From: Jaapia argillacea MUCL 33604
Taxonomy: Eukaryota; Basidiomycota; Agaricomycetes; Jaapiales; Jaapiaceae
Direction of reading: 5' to 3'
NCBI GenBank assembly: GCA_000697665.1
Contig: KL197709.1
Coordinates: 845,877 to 909,876 of the forward strand
DNA length: 64,000 nucleotides
The notes below the pieces were generated by a model. The model ran no database searches and had not been told where the DNA came from. It worked only from the letters and a program-made list of their open reading frames with translations. Within the stretch, counting starts at the first letter, position 1. Each line of letters begins with the position of its first letter. This document shows positions 1 to 10,229 of the stretch, one piece after another. A program made the translations under genes and the position numbers.

Positions 1-1
1 A

Positions 2-2278
2 ACCAACCTCGGCCTTCGTATCAACCCCTTCCAACAGTCCACCTCCAATCATCTACAGCAACACCAACAACCCTCTCGCCCAGGTCGCCGCGTTACATCA
101 GCCTACAACACCCCGCCTCTTGCACTAGCATTACCTAGCGAGAATCTCAGTGGGAGCACTAACAGTCCGACAACCGCGACAAGGTCGCCGTTTAGGAGCT
201 TTTCAAAATGGGAGAAACAAGACTTGGAAGCAGAGGCTATGGCTAAGATGAGGCAGAGGGTGCAGGAGCAGAAGAAAAAGGAGGAGGCCAAGAACCCTCC
301 CGCTCCTTTGAAACCGGCGGCTACCCTTCCAGCTGTTGCGAGTGCGCCATCGGTCCTCAGCGGTTCAGCTCCGGCGTTGACGTTTGCCCTCCCACCTACG
401 GCTGAGAAACCTGCTTCGGGTGGTGAGACTAAACCCACGCCTCCTTTGTTCAGTTTACCACCTGCCCCTACGCCTGTTGCGCCAACCCCTGCCCCTTCAT
501 CGGAACCTGCCAAGACGGAACAACCGAAACCCGCTTCGTCCGCTCCTCTATTGCCGTCGTTTTCACTCCCCAGTGCACCTTCCCCGTCGCCATTCGGTAT
601 CCCAGCTCCGGCTTCACAGAATGCATCTGATGCCAACAAGCCGAAACAGGCTGCACCGCTGCCGTTCTCCCTGAAACCTGCACAACCGAGTCAATCGAAG
701 CCATCATTTTTTGCGCCGCCAGCTAGCACCACCTCCGCGCCTGCGCCGAGCGCTCCTCCTGCCCCTTCTGCGTTCTCGTTCGGTCCTCCGCCTGCCTCGA
801 AACCTCAAGGTGCACCTGCCTCGAGTGTACCCAATTTCTTTGGTAACAAAGGATTTGGCGCTCCGACCTCAGGTGCGCCTGCAGCCCCGACTGCGCCATC
901 AGGGACGTCATCACCTGCGCAGGTGCAAGAGACCTCGAAACCCATGTTCTCCTTTGGAATCACTGCTCCTTCGAGTGGAGCACCTTCGACGACATCAGCC
1001 GCACCCGCATCCGCTCCGCCTGCCACTCAGTCACAGAAAGATTCGAAGCCAAGTTTCTCTTTTGGCGTTAATGGTAGCAATCCTCCTTCTACAAATGGGG
1101 GGATCCCTTCGTTCTTCGGTACAGGTCCTCAGGCTTCGAAGCCTCCACTCAGTATTTTCGGTGCGGCACAGACTGAGCAGAAGAAGCCTGAAGAAGCAAA
1201 GGCGGATGAAGGAGCCGCTCCTGGGGGTTCGTCGTTATTGTCACGAGTTGGAGGATTTGGCGCACCTGCTGCTGGAGCCAGTGCAGGGAATGGGAATACC
1301 TTCTCCTGGGGTAACAACAATGGTTTCTCCGCACTCGCGAACGGTGCTCAGACCGCAAAGCCTGTTTCCGCATTTGGTGGCCCTTCCATGCAAACGTCTT
1401 CAAACGGTACCCCATCTGCGCCTGCCAACGGCGCTGCTGAAGCTCCGAAGCCTAAATTCAACTTTGGCATGCCCGCATCGGGACGTGGCAGTCCCTCCCT
1501 CATCACCCAACCCGAGGCACCGAAACCCGCAACTTCGCCTTCCACGTTTGGCGGGTTTGGAGCGCCACAAACTCCTGCCCCCGCAGGAAATTCATCGGCA
1601 CCTACATCATTCGGGTTTGGTGGGACTACTTCAACACCGGCTGCGACCACCACGACCCCATCACAGCCACAACAACCTCCTAAGTTTGGTTTCGGAATGT
1701 CGACGACTCCAGCTGCTTCGCCATCGGGTGCTTCGATTTTCGGTGGGGGTGGTCCGTTGACATCGGGGAATACAGTTGCTGTGTTTGGGGATAGTTCCGT
1801 TCCCAAACCTGCGACCAGTGCACCAACATTCCCGTTTGGAGGTGGAGGTACTGCCGCACCCAAGAACAATGAGCCATCTAACCCCATGCTTTCATTTGGA
1901 GACAGTGGCGCGTCGGCGAAACCGGCGGAGACTGCGAAATTGTCGTTTGCGTTTGGTCCAGCATCGTCGACCCCAGCCACTTCCACCGGACCCGGTGGCC
2001 TTCTCACTCCATCCGCTACAGACGGTGCTCACAAGAGCCCATTCTCGTTTGCTTCAACCTCATCGTCGACGCCTACCAACCCTACATCGTCATTCGGGTT
2101 CAGTGCACACCCTTCGACAGGTGGACTGAGCGGAGCTTCGACGACACCCGCGCCCGGTAACCCTCCTTCCATGTTCGGGAACCCATCGAATTCGACACCG
2201 AGTACTTTTGGCTTTACTCAACCTTCGACTGGTGCTTTTGCATTTGGCAAACCTGCGAGTAGTGAAGGACAGAAGTGA
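2..2278 (+). CDS. FG-repeat nucleoporin, C-terminal part (5' truncated by window edge)
   Basis: The reading frame is open from base 2, so the gene starts upstream of the window. The first visible ~60 residues are polar and Gln/Ser-rich. A short charged, Lys/Glu-rich helix-like stretch follows (around bases 205-295). Then come about 650 residues of Pro/Ser/Ala-rich low-complexity sequence with over 20 FG dipeptides, many as FSFG, GFG or FxFG (e.g. MFSFG, FNFGMP, KFGFGM, FAFGKP). This is the composition of a natively unfolded FG nucleoporin that binds importin-type carriers in the nuclear pore channel. FxFG-rich C-termini are typical of the Nup1/Nup2/Nup124/Nup153 group, but the diagnostic N-terminus is missing, so the exact subunit is not assigned. 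No intron is needed in the visible part. The stop TGA is at 2276-2278. Confidence 0.85.
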   Translation, partial: TNLGLRINPFQQSTSNHLQQHQQPSRPGRRVTSAYNTPPLALALPSENLSGSTNSPTTATRSPFRSFSKWEKQDLEAEAMAKMRQRVQEQKKKEEAKNPPAPLKPAATLPAVASAPSVLSGSAPALTFALPPTAEKPASGGETKPTPPLFSLPPAPTPVAPTPAPSSEPAKTEQPKPASSAPLLPSFSLPSAPSPSPFGIPAPASQNASDANKPKQAAPLPFSLKPAQPSQSKPSFFAPPASTTSAPAPSAPPAPSAFSFGPPPASKPQGAPASSVPNFFGNKGFGAPTSGAPAAPTAPSGTSSPAQVQETSKPMFSFGITAPSSGAPSTTSAAPASAPPATQSQKDSKPSFSFGVNGSNPPSTNGGIPSFFGTGPQASKPPLSIFGAAQTEQKKPEEAKADEGAAPGGSSLLSRVGGFGAPAAGASAGNGNTFSWGNNNGFSALANGAQTAKPVSAFGGPSMQTSSNGTPSAPANGAAEAPKPKFNFGMPASGRGSPSLITQPEAPKPATSPSTFGGFGAPQTPAPAGNSSAPTSFGFGGTTSTPAATTTTPSQPQQPPKFGFGMSTTPAASPSGASIFGGGGPLTSGNTVAVFGDSSVPKPATSAPTFPFGGGGTAAPKNNEPSNPMLSFGDSGASAKPAETAKLSFAFGPASSTPATSTGPGGLLTPSATDGAHKSPFSFASTSSSTPTNPTSSFGFSAHPSTGGLSGASTTPAPGNPPSMFGNPSNSTPSTFGFTQPSTGAFAFGKPASSEGQK

Positions 2279-3050
2279 ACGGATGGCTTCGATCTCGTCC
2301 TTAATTGAAAATCTTTTAGCGATGTTGGTTGATATGATTGGACTCGTTTTGTCGTATACAATGCATGTACTATATCCCTGCAAGTTTCTTCTTCCTCTCT
2401 CTTGCCTATGCCGTTGTTTGTGCCATTGGTAGAATCATGTTGTCGAAACTAGACCACCACGATTTCTCGGCGAAAGACATGTGATAACCCTTTCCACCCC
2501 AAACTTTGAAACGCTGCTGGAAGTTGCTGGACCAGGTTTCAGAGCACAACTACTATCCTCTTAGTCTGGCAGGCACTGGACAATCCGCAACTCTCGGGGC
2601 CATAGTTTTGACCTTCTCTGTGGTTTCTGAGTATCTGTTATCTGTGACCCCACTACTGCGAGGAGGCACTTGCCCCAAAATCCAGCCCAGTAGGCGCTTC
2701 CGTGTTGCAAATATCCCTCTGCTTCACGCTGTTGAATATTCTGTTCCCTCTGAGTATCTGCATCGCGCCATTCTGTACAGTGAGTTGGTATTCGTTTTTC
2801 TATTGGAGTCCTGCTGGCAACATCGTTTCGAAATCCTTCTTGGCATGATGGCATGAGCCAGGGTATGCGATATGAATAATGGGGGTTGTAGAGAGTTGCC
2901 GAATGGCCCTTTCCCCTGACTCGCCAACTTTGTTCCTTACACGCGGTATTGTGAACTGGACCGTCAGCTGATCGTGTTCACAGCGGCTGACCATCAGACC
3001 ACTACAAAACCAACATCCTACACCTTCACTCTCTTTCTTTACGAGCTATC
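2279..3050. other. Intergenic region, no gene seen
   Basis: About 770 bases between the nucleoporin stop and the next start codon. Small open frames on both strands show no family motif or convincing splice structure. It probably holds the nucleoporin 3'UTR and the promoter/leader of the coiled-coil gene; the last ~50 bases before 3051 are pyrimidine-rich, as in many fungal leaders. Confidence 0.5.
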
Positions 3051-5712
3051 ATGCTTTCGAACAACGTTCCAGCCACTCCTCGTCCGCGTCCTCCTGCTCA
3101 GCTGCGCCGAAGTTCGTCCTCGCGCTATAAGGAGTCACCTCCTCCCCCCTATGCTGCCCCTGCTTTTCCGTTCCCCAGCCCACGGGACCGCGACTCTCCA
3201 ATTCCTGAGACGCCTATGGATACCATCCTTGGTTCATCCATCTCCATGACTGCTCAACGAGTCAGACTCCTATCTGGTGGCAGCCCTCCCGGGTCACATA
3301 CCTCTTTGGAGGCTGTCGACTGGATGCAAGAGAAGTCTCGAGAGGAGCTCTCTGATTTACTCTCCAGGGCTGACAAGACGATAAGGGACCGCGAGAATGG
3401 CGAGTACCAAACTTAATCATAACCCCAATTATATAGGCTGATGACATGTTTGAATGTGATCGTACGGCGGGTTAGACTTGGGTTTAACTTCTACCGTTTG
3501 CAAGAACCTCTATCAAGAGAATATCAACCTCAAGAATAAACACGAGGCTCTCCTAGCTCGTTTACCATCGTCTCCCGTGATTTCGCCTGGTGGTTCTCCT
3601 CCCGGAACTGTGACACCTTTGGTGCAATCCCCCCATTTCTACAGTGCCAGCCTCCCTCATTCCAACTTTGGTTCCCTCTCACTTGGAACCCCATCGGCCC
3701 CCACTCCCCAAATGAATCGCCACACTCGTCGCATTTCCGTAACACCCGGCGAAATATCTCGTTTGGCTGACCAAAATCATGAATTGATGATAAAATTGGA
3801 GAAGCTGGAATCAGAATCGACGCAGGCGGATCAAGTTGGGAAGAAGAAACTGAGGAAGTTGGAGAAGGAGATTCAGCTGTTGAGAGATGAGTTGGAGAGG
3901 ACTCAGGTTAGGAGTGAGGAATTGGAGGAGAGGGCAAAAGCCTCCTTTGCGAAGGCTATTACCGAGGAAGAAATGGAGCGAAAGAAGAAGGAGAGGGAAG
4001 AGAAGGCAAGAGCGATGAGAGGCAAAGGTGCCGATGATGAGGATGAAGACGACGAGATACGAGACTTTGCACCTGGAGGTGCACTGAGTTCACCTCAGAC
4101 TTCACCAACCATTCGTCGCTTCAAATTCCCAACGACCCCACGCACTACTACCCCTCCGTTCACCTTCCCTACCAGGGGCCAGTCATCTCCATGCGCCACC
4201 CCAACGTCAAATGAAGGCCAAGGTGACTTATTCTCACCCTCCTTTATACCCCGCTCCCAACAAACCCCGGGCAAGCTACACGAATCTGCCATTATTCCTC
4301 AACTTTTGCTCAAAATTCGCGAGCTTGAAGAAACGAATGTTCAAATCTCTGAACAACAGAAGCAAGCTGCTGAGAAGATGCGCTCCGCGCAACAGGATGT
4401 GGATAGCATTAGGAGACTATACGAATGTCTTGGGGAGGATGTTGAAGTTCAGATCGTCACTGATGACATCTCCGACGACCTGAATCGGGACTTCATGGGT
4501 CTCAACCTAGCGACAAGGGACAAAACCATCCGGTTCAGGAGTTTGAAGAGGACGATCGAAGGGGATGTCGCCTTCATGGTAGATGAAGAAGATAACAGTT
4601 TCGATGGCGGCATTGAGGGAGGGATGCATAGTACCACCCGTGGTCCTCTGGTGATGGCGGCACCACAGCACAAAGCTCGGAAGAGCGTTGTCGGCTTGTT
4701 TGATCCCGACACTAGTATGTCGAGCCAAGGATCTCGATCGGGATCGTCGACGGCTTCTGTGTCCACGTCTGCATTCCAACCTATGGTTAAACCTTCCCCT
4801 CAAGAACCTGTCGCATGGCCGACCACAAAGAGTAGGACACCATCGCCCACACCATCTACATACGTGAATCTGCCTCCTTCTGATCTCCGGTTCTCCCCTG
4901 CCCCTTCGCTCCGTGTTGGCGCCGAGAAGCACACGCTGGGGAGTGAGTTGGGAAGTGAGTACGGAGATGATTGGGGCGTTGATAACGAGCATCATCACTT
5001 GCGGACTGCGAGTTTGTATGATATGAGCCACATGGTTGAGACTGCTTCCAGTCGCGCACCATCTCCACCACCTCCCCGAGATGTTGAGGCGACACCTCGT
5101 GCATCTGAATGGAACTCTCGACAGAAGACGTGGGCCAATCCACCCTCCGCTCTACAACTCAGCCTTCGCGAAGACACTGCGGGAGCTTCCACTTCGACTC
5201 AGCGCGGCTCATCACCTCAACCTCTTCCGGCGTTGGACAAGATCCGGAGAGAGGCAATGTACACCAGAAATCGGCGTTTATCGCAGACGGTTCAGGCTCG
5301 CACCACCCGATGGGTTGACGGAAGGTTCAAGGATACTTTGCGTCCGATGGCCAATCCCGAGGCTCGTCCTCCTACGGAAGAGAGGAAGGGACCTGGGAGG
5401 TCAACCCTGCGAACGTCTGTGACGAAGATGTTTGAGGGAGTTGTCGGATCCGTGTCTGGGAGAGAGCACTCAAGTTCGGAGAAAAACATCCAAGCTATGG
5501 AATCCCAACCTAGGCCTGTTGTGCGGGCCGAATCGAAGGCCCTTCAGAAAGTGGAAGATGAGAAGACGGGCGTGGTTGCTGTAGTCCTTGACCTGTGGCT
5601 CTGGCTTCAGTTCATCATCATCATCATGGTGTTCTTGTGGGCCATGGCGAAACGCGGACCCAGGAATGTTTTAGAAGAGGCGGAGAGAAGACGAGCTGCT
5701 CGCCCGACATGA
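3051..5712 (+). CDS. Coiled-coil protein with C-terminal membrane segment
   Basis: Two exons, 3051-3399 and 3476-5712, about 860 residues. The N-terminus is Pro/Ser/Arg-rich. A heptad-like segment runs across the exon junction (DLLSRADKTIRDREN then DLGLTSTVCKNLYQEN). A strongly charged coiled coil lies at roughly 3750-4030 and another helix at 4285-4420. Ser/Pro-rich linkers surround these, and a hydrophobic segment (LWLWLQFIIIIMVFLWAMA) lies about 30 residues from the C-terminus, which suggests a tail anchor. Four ATC codons in a row encode the Ile run. The intron has a GC donor (GCGAGT); the only nearby GT donor (3404) breaks the frame. I do not recognise the family. The architecture would suit an organelle tether or cytoskeletal adaptor, but that is only inference. 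Confidence 0.8.
3400..3475 (+). other. GC-AG intron (donor GCGAGT)
   Basis: The 76-nt intron begins GCGAGT and ends GTTAG. With this donor the split codon is G|AC (Asp) and the coiled coil reads REN-D-LGLTS without a break. The GT four bases downstream leaves the wrong phase for the next exon, and no other AG before 3476 fits that phase. Confidence 0.7.
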
Positions 5713-6169
5713 TTTACGATCATAATGATCCGGCACGCCTCTCACGAACGAATGAACGATTGATTATCTTACGACCAAAGTTTATTATTCAGTACCCTAC
5801 GTTACTGCACGGTCTAGACGAGATGTTACCGTAGTAAATGAGCATGTGCATCCTACAACAGAACTATTCAGTGGCTTTAGTGCCTCTAGCCACACGGTAT
5901 CCGAATGTGAATTCGGATTGTCATTGGCCAGCCAGAGGCTTCTGAGAAACTTAGGCATGCCAGCGGCTCATGGCGTTCGAGTGTTCCGAGTCTCGCCGCG
6001 GGCTTGAGAGCATTACAAGCCTCTGACGAAAGTGGCCGAAATCCGAATGGATGATGAGCAGGTTATAAAAAGTGGAGGTCGGCGCCAGCTGCACCTCACA
6101 ATCGATCTGCCCTTACTACTACCCAAATACACCCTCAATTGTTGAGAAAATTTCCTCTAAATCACAGAC
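5713..6169. promoter_or_regulatory. Intergenic region / Rcf2 promoter with TATA box
   Basis: A TATAAAA element at 6064-6070 lies 106 bases before the Rcf2-like start codon. An inverted CCAAT (ATTGG, around 5920-5925) lies further upstream. CCAAT boxes bind the HAP complex, which often drives respiratory genes in fungi, but its use here is inference. No gene is seen in the stretch. Confidence 0.5.
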
Positions 6170-7022
6170 ATGAAGGTAGGAATCCGATCCCAATCTAACG
6201 CGACCTTTATTGAACAATATCATGACTTCAGCTCGCCACTGCTGAAGAATTAGATGCCCATGCCCGTGTCACCACCATCGGAGCTGCCAAAGGAGTCGCA
6301 GGAGGACTCGCATTCGCCTTACCTCTATCCTATATTGCCAACAAACGATGGGCGTATTACCGTAGCCTCACTCCCGCATTGAAGTCACTTGCAGTTGTCC
6401 TCATCGTACTACCTACCTTTGCCATCTCGGCTGAGCGGGCTGGACTTCAGTTTGAGAGGCAGCAATGGTGAGTAATCCAGGTCGATCCGTTGAAGGTGTA
6501 CTGTGTTTGCTGACGGACGATTGACAGGGCGGGTGCTGGTAAAGAGGCGATGGAGTCGGAGGAAGCCAAAGAATTTGCAAGATGGGAGGCCTTGTCACCC
6601 ATGCAAAAGGCGGGCGATTGGGCCTCTCGACATGAATACTCTGTCATCTTGGGCAGTTGGTCAACCGCCATGGTTGGTGCGTTTGGTTACATCATGCGAG
6701 ATCCGTGCGTATCTTACCCCCACGAGTATCTGCGGAATCCATATTGACACTGGTCTTGTTGCATTTGCAGCCATCAATCTATGGGACAGAAGATTGTCCA
6801 AGCTCGTATGTGGGCTCAGGGCCTAACTGTCGGCGTCATGATTGCCGCAGGTGCCATTGCCCACGCCAACCGTGCTAAGGTGGAGGCTTCACGAGTAAGT
6901 GGATTCCCCCTTTGGTTTTATGGCCTACGCCCGAGACTCACTGGTCCGTTATTCAGGGCGTTGACCACTCATGGCGAGCCATCATCGAAGCTGAACAAAA
7001 GGCCAAGTCGACCCACGTCTAG
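6170..7022 (+). CDS. rcf2: HIG1-domain respiratory supercomplex factor (Rcf2-like)
   Basis: Five exons (6170-6175, 6232-6467, 6528-6704, 6771-6894, 6957-7022) encode about 202 residues. The first exon is only ATGAAG. The N-terminal half carries two hydrophobic segments (around TIGAAKGVAGGLAFALPLSY and SLAVVLIVLPTFAIS). The C-terminal half has the HIG1 signature: QKAGDW then a membrane helix, the loop RDPHQSMGQKIVQARMWAQG, then a second helix (LTVGVMIAAGAIAHAN). In yeast, Rcf2 sits in the mitochondrial inner membrane and associates with complexes III and IV. Length and order (N-terminal membrane extension plus C-terminal HIG1) match Rcf2 better than the shorter Rcf1. All junctions keep frame with GT-AG introns. 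The gene is convergent with SSADH. Confidence 0.85.
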
Positions 7023-7390
7023 CCATATTTACGGATCCCCATTTGCCACCCGTTTGACCCTTCAGTTCGATGATTGTATCCTATTCATTCGGAGCATTGT
7101 AGTTTACTCCCACCTATTATGGACTGGTATTAGAGTCGTCATCGCTCATCCTTGCACTGTATTTTTTATTTGAAAGTCACATTATCCTCGTGGGCGCATA
7201 CACTCCATGAGTTGCAAGTTGTCTGAGTAGTGTCTATTGGGGAAATGAAAAGCATCCGTCATCCACGACGTTCACCACATTTCCCCCCTCCTTGATGGTG
7301 ATAGCCATGGTGTATAGATAGATAGTATCGATACAATTTGAGCAGCACAACACTGGTTCAGTATTTATTGCATAGCCGTGAGTATGGACA
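7023..7390. other. Convergent 3' intergenic region
   Basis: 368 bases between the stop codons of Rcf2-like (+) and SSADH (-). It contains a short GATA-type tetranucleotide run (around 7313-7325, tagatagatag) and AT-rich stretches suitable for poly(A) sites. No gene is seen. Confidence 0.5.
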
Positions 7391-9898
7391 TCAGATCCCA
7401 CCAAACGCGATGAACTTGGTGACCAAGTACTCATCGATTCCATGACGACTCCCTTCACGTCCTGCACAGCATATCAGCAAACCAAGCCAATCAAGACAAG
7501 CCAAGTAGGACTCACCAAGACCACTCTCCTTGACACCTCCGAAGGGAATAACAGCCTGACTGATCATGCCAGTATTACATCCAACCATCCCGACCTCGAG
7601 CGCCTCAGCCACCCTCCAAACCCTCCCAACATCCCTCGAATAGAAGTACCCAGCCAAACCCACATCAGTGGAGTTAGCCATCTTGACCACCTCTTCCTCC
7701 GTCTCGAATTTCACGATCGCGGCGAGGGGACCAAAGGTCTCTTCGTCATTAACGAGAGAAGTGGGATGGACTTCGGAAAGGACGGTCGGGGCGAAGAACG
7801 ATCCGGGACCTTCGATACGTTTACCGCCAATGAGGAGTTGGGCGCCCTTCGAAATGGCGTCTTCAACGTGGCGGGTGACCTTTTCGATGGCCTTGTCATG
7901 AATGAGGGGACCGTGAGTACTGGGATGGAGGATATCATGAGGCCCGACTTCAATCAATGAAAGAGAGTATTCTCACGTGTCCTCGTGCAAACCATGCCCA
8001 ACCTTGAACTGGGAAACTTTCTCAGTCAAACGAGATGCGAAATCGGCGTAGACTGCAGACTGGACGTAAATTCGGTTGGCGCAGACACAGGTTTGCCCAG
8101 ATCCTCGGAACTTGCTTGCAATGGCACCTAAATCAGAGTTCATTTGAGATCAGCCCTCAGGTCAATGAGAAAAGTAGATAGCCATACCCTCAACAGCTGC
8201 CAGGACATCTGCATCATCGAAGACAATGAAGGGAGCATTTCCACCAGCCTCCAAAGACACCCTGAGAATGTAGTCAGTAGCCGATACTGGTCACCGTCGA
8301 TGCTGTGAATAAACCCACTTCTTCAAGGTAGAGCTTGCAATTCCGTACAGCAGCTTCGCAACGTTGGTGGAGCCGGTGAACGAAACTTTTCGCACAGTTT
8401 TGTTCTCGCACATCTCTCGACCAACGTCAGAGACATTGGCCTGGGTTGTGACGACGTTGATGACACCGTCAGGGATGCCTGCTCTGCGGGCAAGCTGGTA
8501 GGTTTGGAGATAAGCATAGGCAAAATTATATCCATGAGGTGTGAGGAACTGACCTCGACGAGGGCGAGGGCGGAGAAAGGCGTCTCCGGGGGAGGCTTGA
8601 TGACCGCTGTGCAGCCAGCAGCAAGGGCAGCTCCCAATTTTCGTGTGATCATAGCGGAAGGGAAGTTCCATGGCGTCAAGATCGACCTATAACGGATCGG
8701 CGATGAGCACTTTGCGTTAGAGGTGGGATCAAGTCGAATGATGCGGGAGGACGGTGGGATGAGGAATGTCAGGGTTGAAATGCAGACTCACACAACACCT
8801 GTGGGTGACGGTTACGGTTAGGGAGATAAAAAAGAGGAGAAAGTGGACTCCAGGACACACCTATGGGTTGCTTGATGACGACGTTTCGGATATGAGGGAA
8901 TTGAGAAGGAATGTGTTCTGATAATACCTCGTCAAACCGTGCTTCCGAGGTCAATCAACACTAGCACTCACCGCCATAGGTTCGTACTGCCTCCTCAGCT
9001 GCAATATTTATTGATGGGTGAGGACTCCTCAAGTCATCACAGAGTAGCAATGCTTACCAAACCACTAAATTGGAGTCAGTATCACGAGTTTGATAGTAGT
9101 GGAGACATAACAGTGGAGACTTTATAGCACGTACTTCGATGAAGGATGCACTATATGCGTGTTCGCCCTGAAGTTGATTTGTCGGTTAGGACCGTACATA
9201 CCCCAGGGATAGATATGCATTACCTTGGCTTCGGTTAGAGACTTCCCATTCTCAAGGGTCTGGCAAATGAGAGATGTCAATAATGAGGAGCGTTGTGACC
9301 AAGGCATACTCACGATGATGCGCGCCAAGTCCTCAGAATTTTCCAGCATAAGGGCGTGATACTTCAGGAGGAGGTCATGGCGCTCCTAAAGTGATGGGTG
9401 AGATTAAAGCATGGATAGTACAATATCGGAGGCAAACCTTCGCGGTGGTCTTTCCCCAGGTCTTGAATGCCTTCCCAGCAGCTTCAATGGCTTCCTTCGT
9501 CTCTTCAACACCCATCTCTGGGATGGACCCGAGCTCTTCATCGGTGGCCGGGTCTAAACCCCAACACAGGGGCGACAATTGAGTGTTGTCCGGAACGAAG
9601 GATTCCGGTGTAGAGCTCACTGTGCACGCTGATTTTGCCTCCACCCTTCGCATCGACCCACTTTCCATCGATAAAACCGTGTGTTTTGACTAAACTGACG
9701 TCTTTCAATCCCCACTAAAACCCCAGTCCTCGCTCAGCGTTGAATCGTCTCGCCCACCAGGGTAGACACACGTACCGTGGAACCTGTAGTGCTGGCCATT
9801 CTGAACAATATCGAACCAGGTCTCGCGTTGAAGTTGGTGGAAGGGTGAAAACGGAAAGATAGTGATACAGCACGTAGAGCGGAAGTAGGTGGCCTCAT
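7391..9898 (-). CDS. Succinate-semialdehyde dehydrogenase (aldehyde dehydrogenase family)
   Basis: A heavily intron-split gene. In order it shows the ALDH landmarks: [107 protein letters not shown] (catalytic Glu), [14 protein letters not shown] (catalytic Cys with neighbouring Cys, as in SSADH), [12 protein letters not shown] and [10 protein letters not shown]. It oxidises succinate semialdehyde to succinate in the GABA shunt. The start at 9898 gives an Arg-rich, acid-free leader ([17 protein letters not shown]) resembling a mitochondrial presequence. An in-frame ATG at 9799 would give a form lacking it, and an upstream ATG at 9937 also exists. The gene contains 36-, 33-, 7-, 27-, 57- and 7-nt exons in succession between about 9270 and 8792. 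Confidence 0.92.
8792..8798 (-). other. 7-nt microexon of SSADH (GTGTTGT)
   Basis: Flanked by CACAG and GTGAGT. It joins IKQPIG to SILTPWNFP as [13 protein letters not shown], matching the conserved SSADH segment KQPIGVxxxITPWNFP. Skipping it loses the conserved Val and shifts the frame. Confidence 0.85.
9058..9064 (-). other. 7-nt microexon of SSADH (TGGTTTG)
   Basis: Flanked by AATTTAG on the acceptor side and GTAAGC on the donor side. It supplies Trp, Phe and the first base of Ala in [15 protein letters not shown], a motif strongly conserved in SSADH (EWFAEEA). Without it the frame breaks. Confidence 0.85.
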
Positions 9899-10229
9899 TC
9901 CTCGTCCTCGAAACTCTTTGTACCGGCAAGAAGACACAGACTATTCTGGAGGAGCAGATTTAGCCGGACGGCCAACGGTAGACCGACCTAAGCGAGGGAC
10001 GAACCGATGACTTCAGAAATTACGCGCTTAGATCGCTTAGCACCACACTTGAACCAGATAAGATGAATGAATTCGATCATCCCCACAACCAAGGCGCTGC
10101 TGTCGAGGACAACCGCGACACAATTATGGCACCGGCAATTTATCGATAGGGACAACAAAATTCACTCGTAGTCTGGAATCGGTCGGAAAGAATCAAAATA
10201 TAGTATTGTATGCTATAGACAAACCCCCG
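9899..10229. other. Intergenic region upstream of SSADH
   Basis: About 330 bases between the SSADH start and the end of the Yih1-like gene, both on the minus strand. It should hold the SSADH promoter. No further gene or clear motif is seen. Confidence 0.45.

Noticed and set aside
1348-2007. 219-codon minus-strand frame opposite the nucleoporin
   Set aside because: It mirrors the low-complexity Pro/Ala/Gly coding sequence of the plus strand and has no motif of its own.
4507-5031. 174-codon minus-strand frame opposite the coiled-coil gene
   Set aside because: Antisense shadow of a Ser/Asp-rich region; no family features.
7442-7960. 172-codon plus-strand frame
   Set aside because: Exact antisense of SSADH exons, which have clear ALDH motifs on the minus strand.
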